Translations under genes and position numbers: made by a program
Shown here: positions 13,261-22,040 of the stretch, in pieces
Numbering within the stretch: the stretch's first letter is position 1
How the letters are laid out: each line of letters opens with the position of its first letter
Notes under the pieces: model-generated
The model's database searches: none
Seen by the model: the letters and a program-made list of their open reading frames with translations, nothing else
Told to the model about the DNA's origin: nothing
Origin: a virus
Strand: one strand, 5' to 3'
Virus record (IMG/VR): IMGVR_UViG_3300035228_000632
Span: 1-29,734 of that record
Length of the DNA stretch: 29,734 nucleotides

Positions 13261-13449
13261 TTATTTTGGTCTATAAGTGCATCGTTCTGGATTGGCCTTA
13301 CACCACTGAAACACATACGCATCAGGATCATTACTCATCGCATAGTGTGCATGGTTGTGTAGTAATCCTATTACAATAAGTAATCCAATACTGATCACAT
13401 TATAATGAACTGCTGGATGAGTAACGATGGTCAGAAAGTATTTTTTCAT
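13261..13449 (-). CDS. Small membrane protein, 62 aa
   Basis: From ATG 13449 (MKKYFLTIVTHPAVHYN) one hydrophobic helix (VISIGLLIVIGLLHNHAHY) leads to a periplasm-type tail with two Cys (FQWCKANPERCTYRPK). The ATG overlaps the previous stop (ATGA), so the longer 76-aa frame is not used. His-rich around the helix. No family recognised. Confidence 0.7.
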   Translation of the reverse strand: MKKYFLTIVTHPAVHYNVISIGLLIVIGLLHNHAHYAMSNDPDAYVFQWCKANPERCTYRPK

Positions 13450-13664
13450 TCCGTTTCGACAATAGGAGGGTTGGGCCATCCTGGTGGGCACATAGGTACA
13501 CTATAAGGTTCACTCATAATAGAGTCAACTATTTCTTTATGAAGTTCTACAGGGTTTACTGCATCGCTATCTCTCCATAGAGATGGCATATCTACAAGTA
13601 CTTTACCTGGCGTTTCAGCAGGTTCAATACTTCTAATACAAAGTGGTGGTAGGGTATAATCCAT
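13446..13664 (-). CDS. Hypothetical protein, 72 aa
   Basis: The sequence is proline-rich, without a membrane helix; its ending has the striking block MCPPGWPNPPIVE. It is located 2 bp after the GT25 gene and overlaps the next start. No recognised family. It belongs to the downstream end of the glycan operon by position, but need not act with it. Confidence 0.65.
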   Translation of the reverse strand: MDYTLPPLCIRSIEPAETPGKVLVDMPSLWRDSDAVNPVELHKEIVDSIMSEPYSVPMCPPGWPNPPIVETE

Positions 13665-13666
13665 TT

Positions 13667-14464
13667 TTACTTTTGCTCCACGGGTGGTAATCTTCCCATA
13701 TAGGGATCGTATTCAAATAGTTGTTCCCAGTTCTCAAGTTTAGATGCTTCATTAGTCCACCACTGACGCAGACCATCTCGACTTGGAACATGGAATGTAT
13801 CAATGTGCTCCTTGTTCCAGATCATAGATTCAAGATGTGGTGGAGAGAACAACAGGACAGGCATAGCAAAACTATTACCAGACTCATAAATCAGGTGCTC
13901 TGAATTGCATCTTGGTTTTGCCTTGTAATCAAGTTTATACTTGCCGTCTCTATAGCACAAGTCCATCAGTTTCTTAGCATGATGTCTTGTAATCATATAG
14001 CAGGCAGTAGAGAAGTCATTGACGAATCTCTTATGCAATGCTACATGCAGAGCACCAGGATTGATCACAGCAAGTTGAACCAAGTCATAATCAAATGGCA
14101 TCCTTGCATAGAACTCTTTCCAAGTAAATGGCCAGTTCTTTACTACAGACAGGTCGCAGTCGTCTTCCATGATAATCGCACAAGGAGTATCAGAGGTCGT
14201 ATACCAATGATGAATTGCCTTCAAGTGCGATGTACAGCATCCAACGTCAGTCGGACCCATCTGGTCAGGATAGCGACCCTTCAGGATACCGCTCAGGTCG
14301 TCTTCACCAGTACCATCATATCCAGAGATACGAGTATAGTTCTCAATCTCCCAGTATTTGAACTGGTCTTCCATATACTTCTGACGTTCTGGACTCCTAT
14401 CCAGATTCGTATAGTAGACGGGTGGGAGACCTTTAAGTTTATGTGCTGACTTGTTTTTATCCAT
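13667..14464 (-). CDS. Glycosyltransferase family 25-like protein
   Basis: 265 aa. GT25 landmarks are YYTNLDRSPERQKYMEDQF near the N-terminus, GCCTSHLKAIHHWY (residues 75-88) and the acidic metal/sugar-nucleotide motif IIMEDDCDLS (97-106). GT25 enzymes transfer galactose or similar sugars in lipo-oligosaccharide synthesis. The C-terminal third is His/Trp-rich and less typical. It overlaps the epimerase gene upstream by 8 bp. It probably adds a sugar to the glycan made by this cluster, or to a virion or host protein. Donor and acceptor cannot be read from the sequence. Confidence 0.85.
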   Translation of the reverse strand: MDKNKSAHKLKGLPPVYYTNLDRSPERQKYMEDQFKYWEIENYTRISGYDGTGEDDLSGILKGRYPDQMGPTDVGCCTSHLKAIHHWYTTSDTPCAIIMEDDCDLSVVKNWPFTWKEFYARMPFDYDLVQLAVINPGALHVALHKRFVNDFSTACYMITRHHAKKLMDLCYRDGKYKLDYKAKPRCNSEHLIYESGNSFAMPVLLFSPPHLESMIWNKEHIDTFHVPSRDGLRQWWTNEASKLENWEQLFEYDPYMGRLPPVEQK

Positions 14465-15350
14465 TAGTTTTGATCCATTCCATCACATCAATTTCTGGTT
14501 TCCATCCAATGATTTCACCAATCCTATCTATATTTGCAAGAGTAGTTGATGCCTCACCAGAACGTTCAGGTAAGTGTATCTGATTATCAGAGATAGCGTT
14601 AGCAATCTCTTGTATAGAATAGTTCTTACCACTACCCACATTGAATACATGACCCAACATATGGTAGATAGGTGATATGGATGCAAGATAGTTTGCTCTT
14701 GCTACATCTTTAACGTGAACAAAGTCACGTCTCTGTGACCCATCACCGATAATAGTAAGTGCATCACCACTTGCTGCTTGCCTCTGGAAGATACCAATGA
14801 CTGGTGCATACTGACCAACAGTAGGAGACCGCTCACCAAATACATTGAAGTATCTCAAGGATATTGTCTCCAAACCATAAAGGTCAGTATACATCTTACA
14901 TAGTTTCTCACCTGCAATCTTAGACACAGAGTATGGGTTTAGGCAATCATCGGGTTGTGTCTCCACATTAGGCCAACGATTACCACCATAACCAGATGAA
15001 GTAGAAGAGTATACTACCCTCTTGACACCTGCTTCTCTTGCACATTGTAGAACTACAGTAGTTCCAACACAGTTTTTAGTGACTGCATTGATAGGGTTCT
15101 CAATAGCAGGTTGTAGACGACTCTCTGCCGCAAGATGAAAGACATAATCAATACCATCGAAGTGTTCTCTCATATCTCCATAACTGGAAATGTCTGCCTT
15201 CACATTATATGCTTTACTATTCCAGTAAAAGTCATTGTTGTTTGCACTTTCATTATCAATACAAACAACATAATGCCCCTGCTCAATGAGATAGTCAACC
15301 AGATTCGATCCAATAAAACCTGCAGCACCTGTGACTAAACTCTTAATCAT
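14457..15350 (-). CDS. NAD-dependent nucleotide-sugar epimerase/dehydratase
   Basis: 297 aa from ATG 15350, chosen over 15359 because AAGGAG then lies 11 nt rather than 2 nt upstream. Extended SDR: VTGAAGFIGSN (GxxGxxG NAD site), the catalytic YSVSK motif and FNVFGERSP. Closest in feel to GalE-like UDP-sugar 4-epimerases and related RmlB/WbpP-type enzymes. It would convert a UDP- or dTDP-sugar for one of the glycosyltransferases here. It overlaps the HAD/nucleotidyltransferase gene upstream by 8 bp. Confidence 0.85.
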   Translation of the reverse strand: MIKSLVTGAAGFIGSNLVDYLIEQGHYVVCIDNESANNNDFYWNSKAYNVKADISSYGDMREHFDGIDYVFHLAAESRLQPAIENPINAVTKNCVGTTVVLQCAREAGVKRVVYSSTSSGYGGNRWPNVETQPDDCLNPYSVSKIAGEKLCKMYTDLYGLETISLRYFNVFGERSPTVGQYAPVIGIFQRQAASGDALTIIGDGSQRRDFVHVKDVARANYLASISPIYHMLGHVFNVGSGKNYSIQEIANAISDNQIHLPERSGEASTTLANIDRIGEIIGWKPEIDVMEWIKTNG

Positions 15351-16092
15351 ATTTTTCATGTCTCCTTGGCATAATAGAATTATGAATCAATGTTTTTAAT
15401 CGAGTACTAGAGTACTCATGGTTTCTAGGCAACCAAGTAATTGGAATACCCAAACCAACCCCACTATAACTTCCATCAGAATAATCGTCACCCAGGAAAC
15501 GCACATTATACTCGCCACTCTCTAGGAGTGCAAGGTATTCTTCTTCAATGTTATAAAACACAACATCATCAATGTCTCGCATACCCAGGAGAATCTCTTT
15601 ACGTTCGTCTGCAGTCTGCACTGGTTTCAGTTTATGTGCCCTCTCGGTTGAAGGATCAACGTGGAGTGCAACAGTTAGATGATTACAATACTTCTTTGCA
15701 TCAGCAAACATACGAACATACCCTGGATGAATTACATCAAAGGCACCTGCAATGATTCCTTTTCTTTGTGGTTGACCAAGAATCCAATCGAATACATTAG
15801 CACCCTTATCGTCAATGAAGATATCAGCAGTGGGTTTATGGAACATAGGTTCCAGTTCGTGATACTTCACACCCCAGTCTTTTAGACTTTTCTCAGTCTG
15901 TGATGTCCAGTTCTTACCTGACCCTCTACCACGGGCAGTCATAATGATAATATAATGTCCCTCATCGTAAAGACGATTGACTGTCTCTACCATAAAGGGA
16001 ATGGGAAGTGCATCCCAGTATCGTTGATTATGACCATCAGGGTCACAGGGAGTATCACAGATAGTCCCATCTAAATCAAAACAATATTTCAT
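15343..16092 (-). CDS. HAD phosphatase - nucleotidyltransferase fusion, heptose-type
   Basis: 249 aa from ATG 16092, which overlaps the isomerase stop (ATGA) and has GGAG upstream. Residues 1-105 are a short HAD phosphatase (FDLDGTICDT, IIIMTARG, ADIFIDDKG). Residues 112-249 are a cytidylyltransferase-fold enzyme with GAFDVIHPGYV (116-126, the GxFDxxHxGH motif with Tyr for the last His) and VQTADERKEIL. With the isomerase and GHMP kinase beside it, this supplies the phosphatase and nucleotide-transfer steps of NDP-glycero-manno-heptose synthesis. The fold is that of HldE/RfaE (ADP-heptose), not of the GDP-heptose enzyme HddC. A phosphatase-nucleotidyltransferase fusion is unusual. Confidence 0.82.
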   Translation of the reverse strand: MKYCFDLDGTICDTPCDPDGHNQRYWDALPIPFMVETVNRLYDEGHYIIIMTARGRGSGKNWTSQTEKSLKDWGVKYHELEPMFHKPTADIFIDDKGANVFDWILGQPQRKGIIAGAFDVIHPGYVRMFADAKKYCNHLTVALHVDPSTERAHKLKPVQTADERKEILLGMRDIDDVVFYNIEEEYLALLESGEYNVRFLGDDYSDGSYSGVGLGIPITWLPRNHEYSSTRLKTLIHNSIMPRRHEKYD

Positions 16093-16604
16093 ACCACTCC
16101 GTGTAGGAAGATTTGATGAACACATTCTACCACACCATATGACCTACTATCAATCCAATAGTTCCATAGAGAATTAACTGCAATGGTTCGTATTCTATTA
16201 TTACATTCAAACCCAGTCAACACTCCGTATGATACTTTATTATCCTCACACCAATTCACACAGTTAAGCATGTTCTTGGATTCACCACCAGAACTCATGA
16301 TAACTACAAGAGTATCATTCTCGACATAATACTCTAAGAATTTTTGATATGCTTTCTTATACCCAAAGTCATTGGAAAGCATAGTAAGCATAGAAGGGTC
16401 AGAGAGGATAGATACCTTCTTACCCCTGAACTTCATATAGTCCTGAGAGATATGGGATGCTACGCTGCTGCTACCGCCATTACCTAGGATAATAATTCTA
16501 TTGTGGCAGTTGAATGCTGCCTGAAATCTTAAAAACTGTTCTTGTGCATGGGCGCATTTAAGTGCCTCTACATATTCTTCAAATGGATTTACCATAGACA
16601 CCAT
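16089..16604 (-). CDS. Phosphoheptose isomerase-like SIS-domain protein
   Basis: 171 aa, one SIS domain: GNGGSSSVASHISQDYMK (41-58) and MSSGGESKN (103-111) form the sugar-phosphate site. This is the GmhA type, which turns sedoheptulose 7-phosphate into glycero-manno-heptose 7-phosphate. Context supports that assignment: a GHMP kinase lies upstream (25-bp overlap) and the HAD/nucleotidyltransferase downstream (4-bp overlap). Sedoheptulose 7-phosphate is abundant from the Calvin and pentose phosphate cycles, which many cyanophages stimulate (established), so substrate would be at hand. Confidence 0.85.
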   Translation of the reverse strand: MVSMVNPFEEYVEALKCAHAQEQFLRFQAAFNCHNRIIILGNGGSSSVASHISQDYMKFRGKKVSILSDPSMLTMLSNDFGYKKAYQKFLEYYVENDTLVVIMSSGGESKNMLNCVNWCEDNKVSYGVLTGFECNNRIRTIAVNSLWNYWIDSRSYGVVECVHQIFLHGVV

Positions 16605-17526
16605 CAGTTCCGACTCGTATTCTAACAGAGTCGTATGGTATTGTCAATGTTCCAGGTTTAGAGAATGTGAGGAAAAACCCACCATTGCCTGCTCCGCATA
16701 GTCGGTGTGCTAGAACAGTATCATTAAGTTCTAATGCAGAGTCCATCATCTGAATGGTCTCGTTCTCTGCGATAGTTGATGATGTCTGTTTCTTTTGTCT
16801 CCAACTCTTGCTCATGAGATTTAGGAAACACTTGTAACTCTTATTGGAAAGCAGGTAGTATGCTTCATCACATGTTTCCAAAAGAGGTTTGACCTTATCC
16901 AGGTTCTCCGTCACATTCTTCAGAATCTTCTTGGAGTTTCTTGTGACACCCGTAAAGACAAGGTGTGTATCATAGTGGTCAAATAGATCGGTAGATAGGA
17001 ACTCATAGGTGATACAATCATCTCCCATGAAATTGATACGCTTGAATCCACCGACACCACATCCGTATGGATCTTGATATCCACAGTATGGGTTATAAGT
17101 TCTTTCTAACTTATATGCGAGTTTACATGCATCACTGTCGGTAATCGGAATACCCAGGAACATTGTGCATGCTTTGATAAGACTGATTGTATAAGAAGAA
17201 GAGGATGCAAGACCACTGCCCTGTGAATATGCATCACTGGTCAGAGTTACCTGAACTGGTGGCATATCATAGTGCTGCAATACAGTCCTTACAACCTCGT
17301 TCTGAATGTCTCCAATACTAGAGACTTCTTCTCTTCTAGAATAGTTGATGATATATTTGTGCTGCTCTCTATTAAAACCAAACTTGTCCTGTGTGATAGT
17401 CACATAGGTCTTCAGACTGGATGTAAAACTAATTACAGAACCACGTCCATACTGCTCTACGAAGTATGGGTTATCTGTGGAACCACCAAAGAGTGATACA
17501 CGAAGAGGACAAGATGTGATAATCAT
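16579..17526 (-). CDS. GHMP kinase, D-glycero-D-manno-heptose 7-phosphate kinase-like
   Basis: 315 aa. The N-terminal GHMP signature is ITSCPLRVSLFGGSTDNPYF, the ATP loop GSGLASSSSY lies at 103-112, and the C-terminal motif is LCGAGNGGFFLTF. The APLRVSxxGGGTD-like start and the neighbourhood point to HddA, which phosphorylates heptose 7-phosphate at C1. Galactokinase or fucokinase activity cannot be excluded, because fucokinases share this fold and fucosyltransferase-like genes lie nearby. The ATG overlaps the GT2 stop (ATGA). Confidence 0.82.
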   Translation of the reverse strand: MIITSCPLRVSLFGGSTDNPYFVEQYGRGSVISFTSSLKTYVTITQDKFGFNREQHKYIINYSRREEVSSIGDIQNEVVRTVLQHYDMPPVQVTLTSDAYSQGSGLASSSSYTISLIKACTMFLGIPITDSDACKLAYKLERTYNPYCGYQDPYGCGVGGFKRINFMGDDCITYEFLSTDLFDHYDTHLVFTGVTRNSKKILKNVTENLDKVKPLLETCDEAYYLLSNKSYKCFLNLMSKSWRQKKQTSSTIAENETIQMMDSALELNDTVLAHRLCGAGNGGFFLTFSKPGTLTIPYDSVRIRVGTDGVYGKSI

Positions 17527-18353
17527 TGATATTTTTTCAGATATTCTTGTTTGGAATAGTATTCAAGCAACTGTTCTTTGTTGCACTTCTCAAGATAACA
17601 CCAAAGATCCCAGTTATGTTGCCAATAAGGGTGCTGTGACATTGACTGAGGATAGGAGTTCATGCCCCTAGCATGCTCTAGGTGGAACACTTCACTGTTG
17701 ATTCTATCTACTCGGTATCCTAGGGTCTTGAATCTATGGTGGCGTTCGTAGTCGTCAGGAGCAGAACCCATAAAGTTCTCATTCTCCATACCACCTTCAA
17801 AGTATACATCCCTATTCAGGAACTGAATCCATCCGAATCCAGCATTGTCTGGAACAGAACTCTTCTTTAGAATCCACAAATCGTAATCTTCATCATTCAA
17901 GAAGTCAGATACCAGTGTGTCTGAGGTATTAACTTTAGACAGGAACCCTGGACCTTCACCATAAGGATAGATCATATCACTCTCGTCTTCCACGATCCTA
18001 CGGTATGATTCCAGATAGGTATCAATAGGGAGAATCATATCACAGTCATAGTTTACAATGACCTTTGTCGTTGTAAGGATCAGCATCTCATTGAGAATCT
18101 TTTCTCTCAAGAACAGAGGGTCATCTGATTGCTCAAAGATATAATTGATATTAGATACATCACCACAGTATTCTGTAATCTGTGGTAGTGCCTGTTTATC
18201 AAACTTAGACTCAGTATCAACCTCCTTGATAATGATATTAGTATCAAAGACAGAGTTCAAATAGCAGAGAACTGTAATGATATTCCTCAACCTATCATTG
18301 GACTCAATCCTGATAGGGATAATGAATGTGCAGTCTTTTAAATCTTTCTTCAT
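17523..18353 (-). CDS. GT2-like glycosyltransferase (copy 2)
   Basis: 276 aa. The sequence opens with FIIPIRIESNDRLRN, has VDTESKF, the DXD-type acidic site NYDCDMILP, and the C-terminal block ENFMGSAPDDYERHHRFKTLGYRVDR typical of the galactosyltransferase/chondroitin-polymerase type of GT-A fold. It is clearly paralogous to the protein at 20341-21156 (the same motifs in the same order, DTESKF and NYDTDVLLP). No membrane segment, so cytoplasmic. Donor sugar unknown. Overlaps both neighbours by 4 bp. Confidence 0.85.
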   Translation of the reverse strand: MKKDLKDCTFIIPIRIESNDRLRNIITVLCYLNSVFDTNIIIKEVDTESKFDKQALPQITEYCGDVSNINYIFEQSDDPLFLREKILNEMLILTTTKVIVNYDCDMILPIDTYLESYRRIVEDESDMIYPYGEGPGFLSKVNTSDTLVSDFLNDEDYDLWILKKSSVPDNAGFGWIQFLNRDVYFEGGMENENFMGSAPDDYERHHRFKTLGYRVDRINSEVFHLEHARGMNSYPQSMSQHPYWQHNWDLWCYLEKCNKEQLLEYYSKQEYLKKYQ

Positions 18354-18916
18354 TTCTTTACGATATACAGGAGGAGTCGGTCGTTAACAATCTCATAGAA
18401 TTTAATCTCAAAGTTCTCGAATGAGTTCTGAACTCCTTCTTCACTGATATAACTCCAGTCTTCGTTCTCATTGGTGCCGAATAGACGGACATCATCAATG
18501 ACTACAATAGCACTAGTGCCCTGGTAGTTCTTATCAATTGATACACACTCTTCAATCAAGGGGCAATCAAGATGATTCCTTGCAGTGTTCATAGAAGAGT
18601 AGTGAGCATCTAACCAGAAGAATACTTTCTCTTCTGTAGAAAGACCCTGGAGATACTTAGGAAGTTCAATCAGACTGTCGCCTTTAACATGAGTGCAATG
18701 AGGAATCTGACTGGTAACTGCCGTACCATAAGAATACAGTTCATCAGACAACTCTACAGTCCACATCTTTTCAAAATATTGATATACAGATTGGATGCTA
18801 GCACCATAGGATGTTCCTGTCTCTACAAAGGTAGAGTAGGAATTTACATCCTCAACCAGTTGTTCTAGTTTTTCTGAATATTCATTCAGATCGTTGATAG
18901 TAAGTGAAGCAGCCAT
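18350..18916 (-). CDS. Class I SAM methyltransferase-like protein
   Basis: 188 aa. FVETGTSYGASIQSVYQYF is a variant SAM-binding loop, and WTVELSDELY holds the acidic ribose contact. VKGDSLIELPKYL and FFWLDAHYS follow in the order seen in TylF/Methyltransf_24-like sugar O-methyltransferases. The catalytic-like IDDVRLFG motif is C-terminal. It may methylate a hydroxyl on the cluster's glycan. The assignment to methyltransferase is firm by fold pattern, but the substrate is inferred. Starts on the stop of the GT11 gene. Confidence 0.75.
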   Translation of the reverse strand: MAASLTINDLNEYSEKLEQLVEDVNSYSTFVETGTSYGASIQSVYQYFEKMWTVELSDELYSYGTAVTSQIPHCTHVKGDSLIELPKYLQGLSTEEKVFFWLDAHYSSMNTARNHLDCPLIEECVSIDKNYQGTSAIVVIDDVRLFGTNENEDWSYISEEGVQNSFENFEIKFYEIVNDRLLLYIVKK

Positions 18917-19773
18917 TAAATTACAATCCAGTTTTCGCAGTACAAGTCTTTGGTATTATTGTTCGGGTATGCAGGTCCAAACCACATCTTAGGAGCAACA
19001 ACCTTGCCCCTTCCATTCTGCAACCAAGCACCCCACCAAGACATAGAACTATTGGCTATTATAGCACCAGAACACAAAGACATCAAGCACATATCAATAT
19101 AAGGTTCATAAGAACCGTCAGTATACTTGTCCTCTGGAACAGAGATAGCAAAGCGATCATCACTAAAGAACTCTTGTGTCTGAACCCACTCAGGAGAATC
19201 AGAGCATACGATGACGGGAACATCATCAGGAAACTTCTTCAGTGCCTTTTCATAATATGAGACTGGTTGTGGTGGATGCTGGTCAGAGCATTCTGTATAT
19301 GACCACTTAAATCCACGAGGGTCAGTCAGGTTCGGGTCACCTCTACGAACATGTAAGAAGATAGGAGGAATATCAAATCCTTCAATTACTTCTTTACAAG
19401 GTCCAAGAACATGATCCTGAAAAGTATATTCACTACGAATCTCATCTCTAATATTTCTAAAGTATTTCTCAGTCTGAAAGAATCCTTGTAGTGATATATG
19501 GTCAGGGCAGAGATCAAATAACTCTTGATCAAAATGAAAGTAACGTTCTATTACTGTAGGAGCATATCCGTTATCTAAAATCTTTCTATTACTTGGTCCA
19601 ACAGAAGGCATCGTGAATGCATTGTGCAGACTATAGTTCTCAATGCTCTTTGCATTTGTAGGAGGAATACACCACTCGTATCCTTTGTTAGCAGCAATAC
19701 CCCTAAGTGTAGCGTATTCAAACATCTGGTTACCCAGTCTGCCCATATTGCCAAGATTATTAAATCCAATCAT
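18916..19773 (-). CDS. GT11 alpha-1,2-fucosyltransferase-like protein (copy 3)
   Basis: 285 aa. GT11 motifs: MGRLGNQMFEYA (10-21), HVRRGD (141-146, the GDP-fucose-binding HxRRxD), and ANSSMSWWGAWLQ near the C-terminus. The enzyme transfers L-fucose (or a similar 6-deoxy or L-galacto sugar) from its GDP form to galactose C2. Of the three tandem GT11 copies this one has the intact HxRRxD motif. The ATG overlaps the methyltransferase stop (ATGA). It is cytoplasmic, as in other bacterial GT11 enzymes. Confidence 0.9.
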   Translation of the reverse strand: MIGFNNLGNMGRLGNQMFEYATLRGIAANKGYEWCIPPTNAKSIENYSLHNAFTMPSVGPSNRKILDNGYAPTVIERYFHFDQELFDLCPDHISLQGFFQTEKYFRNIRDEIRSEYTFQDHVLGPCKEVIEGFDIPPIFLHVRRGDPNLTDPRGFKWSYTECSDQHPPQPVSYYEKALKKFPDDVPVIVCSDSPEWVQTQEFFSDDRFAISVPEDKYTDGSYEPYIDMCLMSLCSGAIIANSSMSWWGAWLQNGRGKVVAPKMWFGPAYPNNNTKDLYCENWIVI

Positions 19774-20357
19774 AATTTGTGATACCTGTTACTATATTTT
19801 TTCCTGAGGATTGTGAGTCCGTTGTTCCAGGGAAGAGTTGAGAACTCCCAGAACTGTGGATTTAATTCTGCGACTGCACGGTAAGGACCGCCAGCATCCC
19901 ATTGGGGACCACCGTGAGAAAGGTCACAGTGATAGAAAGGGTCAGTTCCACCATACATTAGATCGTGTAGGAGTATTATACTACTTGGTCCTACTAGTCT
20001 GTCAAGCAATTCGAGTTGCCTTTTGACATGAGAATATGAATGCCAGTCATCGACATACACAATATCAATCTTTTTTTCTTTAGGCCACTCTTCTAAGAAC
20101 TTGATACTGTCACTCTTACAGAAAGTATAGTGACCATTGTTTGGTTTGTATTCTGTTGGATCATTGAGATCAACAGACCAAAGATGACCACCATTCAACT
20201 TTGCTGCTTCATACAAGGGTTCAGAAGTGTGACCTTCGCGAACACCCAGTTCAACAAATGTTTTACCTCTGGATGCTAGAGCAATAGAGAAAATGGAAAC
20301 GATATGTCTATCGGAATCAAGTTCACCATGTAGTGCTCTATCAATGAACTTTTCCAC
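19770..20357 (-). CDS. SAM methyltransferase-like protein
   Basis: 195 aa from GTG 20357, preferred over ATG 20375 or longer starts because AAAAGGAG lies 5 nt upstream. The SAM-binding loop is FVELGVREGHTSEPLYEAA, with WSVDLND (ribose contact), FCKSDSIKFL and IDIVYVDDWHSY, a Methyltransf_24 pattern. The C-terminal half has HDLMYGGTDPFYHCDLSHGG, perhaps a metal or acceptor site. It is related in type to the protein at 18350-18916 but not a close copy. It probably O-methylates a sugar. Overlaps the GT2-like gene upstream by 17 bp. Confidence 0.75.
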   Translation of the reverse strand: MEKFIDRALHGELDSDRHIVSIFSIALASRGKTFVELGVREGHTSEPLYEAAKLNGGHLWSVDLNDPTEYKPNNGHYTFCKSDSIKFLEEWPKEKKIDIVYVDDWHSYSHVKRQLELLDRLVGPSSIILLHDLMYGGTDPFYHCDLSHGGPQWDAGGPYRAVAELNPQFWEFSTLPWNNGLTILRKKYSNRYHKL

Positions 20358-21156
20358 TGAGTCTCCTTTTAACATAGTCTTGCTGTCTGCAGTATTGTAA
20401 GATGGTGTCACCGGTCTGTTCACGGATCCAGTTCCACAACATAAAGTTCTCTTTCCATAATGGATTAGAGAACCACGAGTCATTAGTTCTTGAGTGTTCT
20501 AGGTGATAGACGTAATCGTTTACTCTACCGACCCTGTTACCTAAGACGTGTAATCTGTAGTATAACTCAGAATCTTCAGGACCCCATGCATGAAAGTTTT
20601 CATTCATCATAAAAGAATTTATATAGTTTTCTCTACGGATAAATTGACACCATCCGATAGTAGAATTACTAAGGGTTGCATGGGCATGAAGTTCAGTGAG
20701 ATCCATATCACCACCAATAAACTCAGAGAATGTTGCTGCAGTATACTTGATTGCTCTCTGATAGACACCACATCCATATGGATAGATTGCATCGTAATCT
20801 CCAGACTCGATAGCATCATAGGCAGCATGATAACTATCTTCTGGTAGCAGCACATCGGTATCGTAGTTACATACTACCTCTGTATCAGAACGTAGCAACA
20901 GGTCATTCAATACCTTTGTCTTGTGGAAGTATGGTTCTGTCTGCTTATCAAAGGTATAATCCAATCGATGAGTGATAGGTCCAAACTTTTTACTAATAAA
21001 AGGCATAACAAGTTTAGGGAACTTACTCTCTGTATCATGTTCTTGTACTAAGATCTTAGCATCAAATTTAGAAAGTAGATAAGTAAGGACCGTCTTTAGG
21101 TTCCTTACCCTGTCTGGTGATTCAAGTTTTACTGGGATTAAAAATGTTAGGTTCAT
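20341..21156 (-). CDS. GT2-like glycosyltransferase (copy 1)
   Basis: 271 aa. FLIPVKLESPDRVRN, HDTESKF, NYDTDVLLP and NENFHAWGPEDSELYYRL are the nucleotide-sugar and acceptor motifs of GT-A chondroitin-polymerase-like enzymes. It is paralogous to the protein at 17523-18353. Together with a methyltransferase and a GT11 next to each copy, this suggests a module that was duplicated. The ATG overlaps the GT11 stop (ATGA). Confidence 0.85.
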   Translation of the reverse strand: MNLTFLIPVKLESPDRVRNLKTVLTYLLSKFDAKILVQEHDTESKFPKLVMPFISKKFGPITHRLDYTFDKQTEPYFHKTKVLNDLLLRSDTEVVCNYDTDVLLPEDSYHAAYDAIESGDYDAIYPYGCGVYQRAIKYTAATFSEFIGGDMDLTELHAHATLSNSTIGWCQFIRRENYINSFMMNENFHAWGPEDSELYYRLHVLGNRVGRVNDYVYHLEHSRTNDSWFSNPLWKENFMLWNWIREQTGDTILQYCRQQDYVKRRLSGKVH

Positions 21157-22040
21157 ACTTCTGCAGGGATGGGTGTCGGATCATTCTCAAGTTTAATCCA
21201 TCGTTCTGGAATCAGGTCTCTGGTATCTAAGTTTGCTTTAGGTCCAAACCATGGATCAGGAACAATAACCTTACCAGCATCGTTCTGTAACCATGCACCC
21301 CACCAAGATAATGAAGAGTTAGCAATGATTGCTCCACCACATAGAGACATCAGACACAGGTCAGCATATGGAACACTTGCACCATCAGAGAATACTTCAT
21401 AAGAAGAATCAGAGAAGTGAAACCTATCACCCTCCAACCAAGATTGCTTCTTACACCAATCAATTAAATCAGATACAACAATGACTTGCTTATCCTCAGG
21501 GAACTGCTTCAGTGCCTCTACATAATATTCTGGTTTGCAGAGTGGATGAGTATCTTGCAATACTTGATAGGACCACCTAAATCCATTCTCATCCAGATTA
21601 GGATTACCTCGTCTTACATGTAAGAAGATACAGTTATCTCTACCACCAATACTATCAATATACTCTTTACAGGGTTCTAGGTATCCTGGTTTGAATGTTA
21701 AGTCTGTACGAATCTCTTCAGCAGCATTATCAAAGTATCGTTCTGTCTGAAATGTGCCTAGGAAATTAGTATTCTCATTGCAGTTATCAACTACCTCTGG
21801 GTGATACAAAGTATCCATACATTCCATGGTAGGGTTACCAGTCTTACCCAGATTCCCTGCCTTGACTCCAGACATCTCAAAACATTCAAACAATCCATAG
21901 TGATGACGTGTGTATTCATCATCCATAGGAATCATCCAGTCGAATCCACGACTCTTAGCAACTCCTCTAAGGAAAGCATATTGAAATAATTGATTGCCTA
22001 GACGACCATCCTTACCAAGTCTATCAAATGAAACAGGCAT
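21153..22040 (-). CDS. GT11 fucosyltransferase-like protein with HVRRGN motif (copy 2)
   Basis: 295 aa. DGRLGNQLFQYA (11-22), HVRRGN (141-146) and ANSSLSWWGAWLQ show the GT11 fold. The normally conserved Asp of HxRRxD is Asn, which could change donor binding or specificity. A C-terminal extension (LENDPTPIPAEV) is longer than in the other copies. It starts on the stop of copy 1 (TAATG). Confidence 0.88.
   Translation of the reverse strand: MPVSFDRLGKDGRLGNQLFQYAFLRGVAKSRGFDWMIPMDDEYTRHHYGLFECFEMSGVKAGNLGKTGNPTMECMDTLYHPEVVDNCNENTNFLGTFQTERYFDNAAEEIRTDLTFKPGYLEPCKEYIDSIGGRDNCIFLHVRRGNPNLDENGFRWSYQVLQDTHPLCKPEYYVEALKQFPEDKQVIVVSDLIDWCKKQSWLEGDRFHFSDSSYEVFSDGASVPYADLCLMSLCGGAIIANSSLSWWGAWLQNDAGKVIVPDPWFGPKANLDTRDLIPERWIKLENDPTPIPAEV

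Noticed and set aside
20358-20483. Longer start for the methyltransferase at 19770
   Set aside because: It would overlap the GT2-like gene by 143 bp and encodes low-quality sequence; GTG 20357 has a strong ribosome site.
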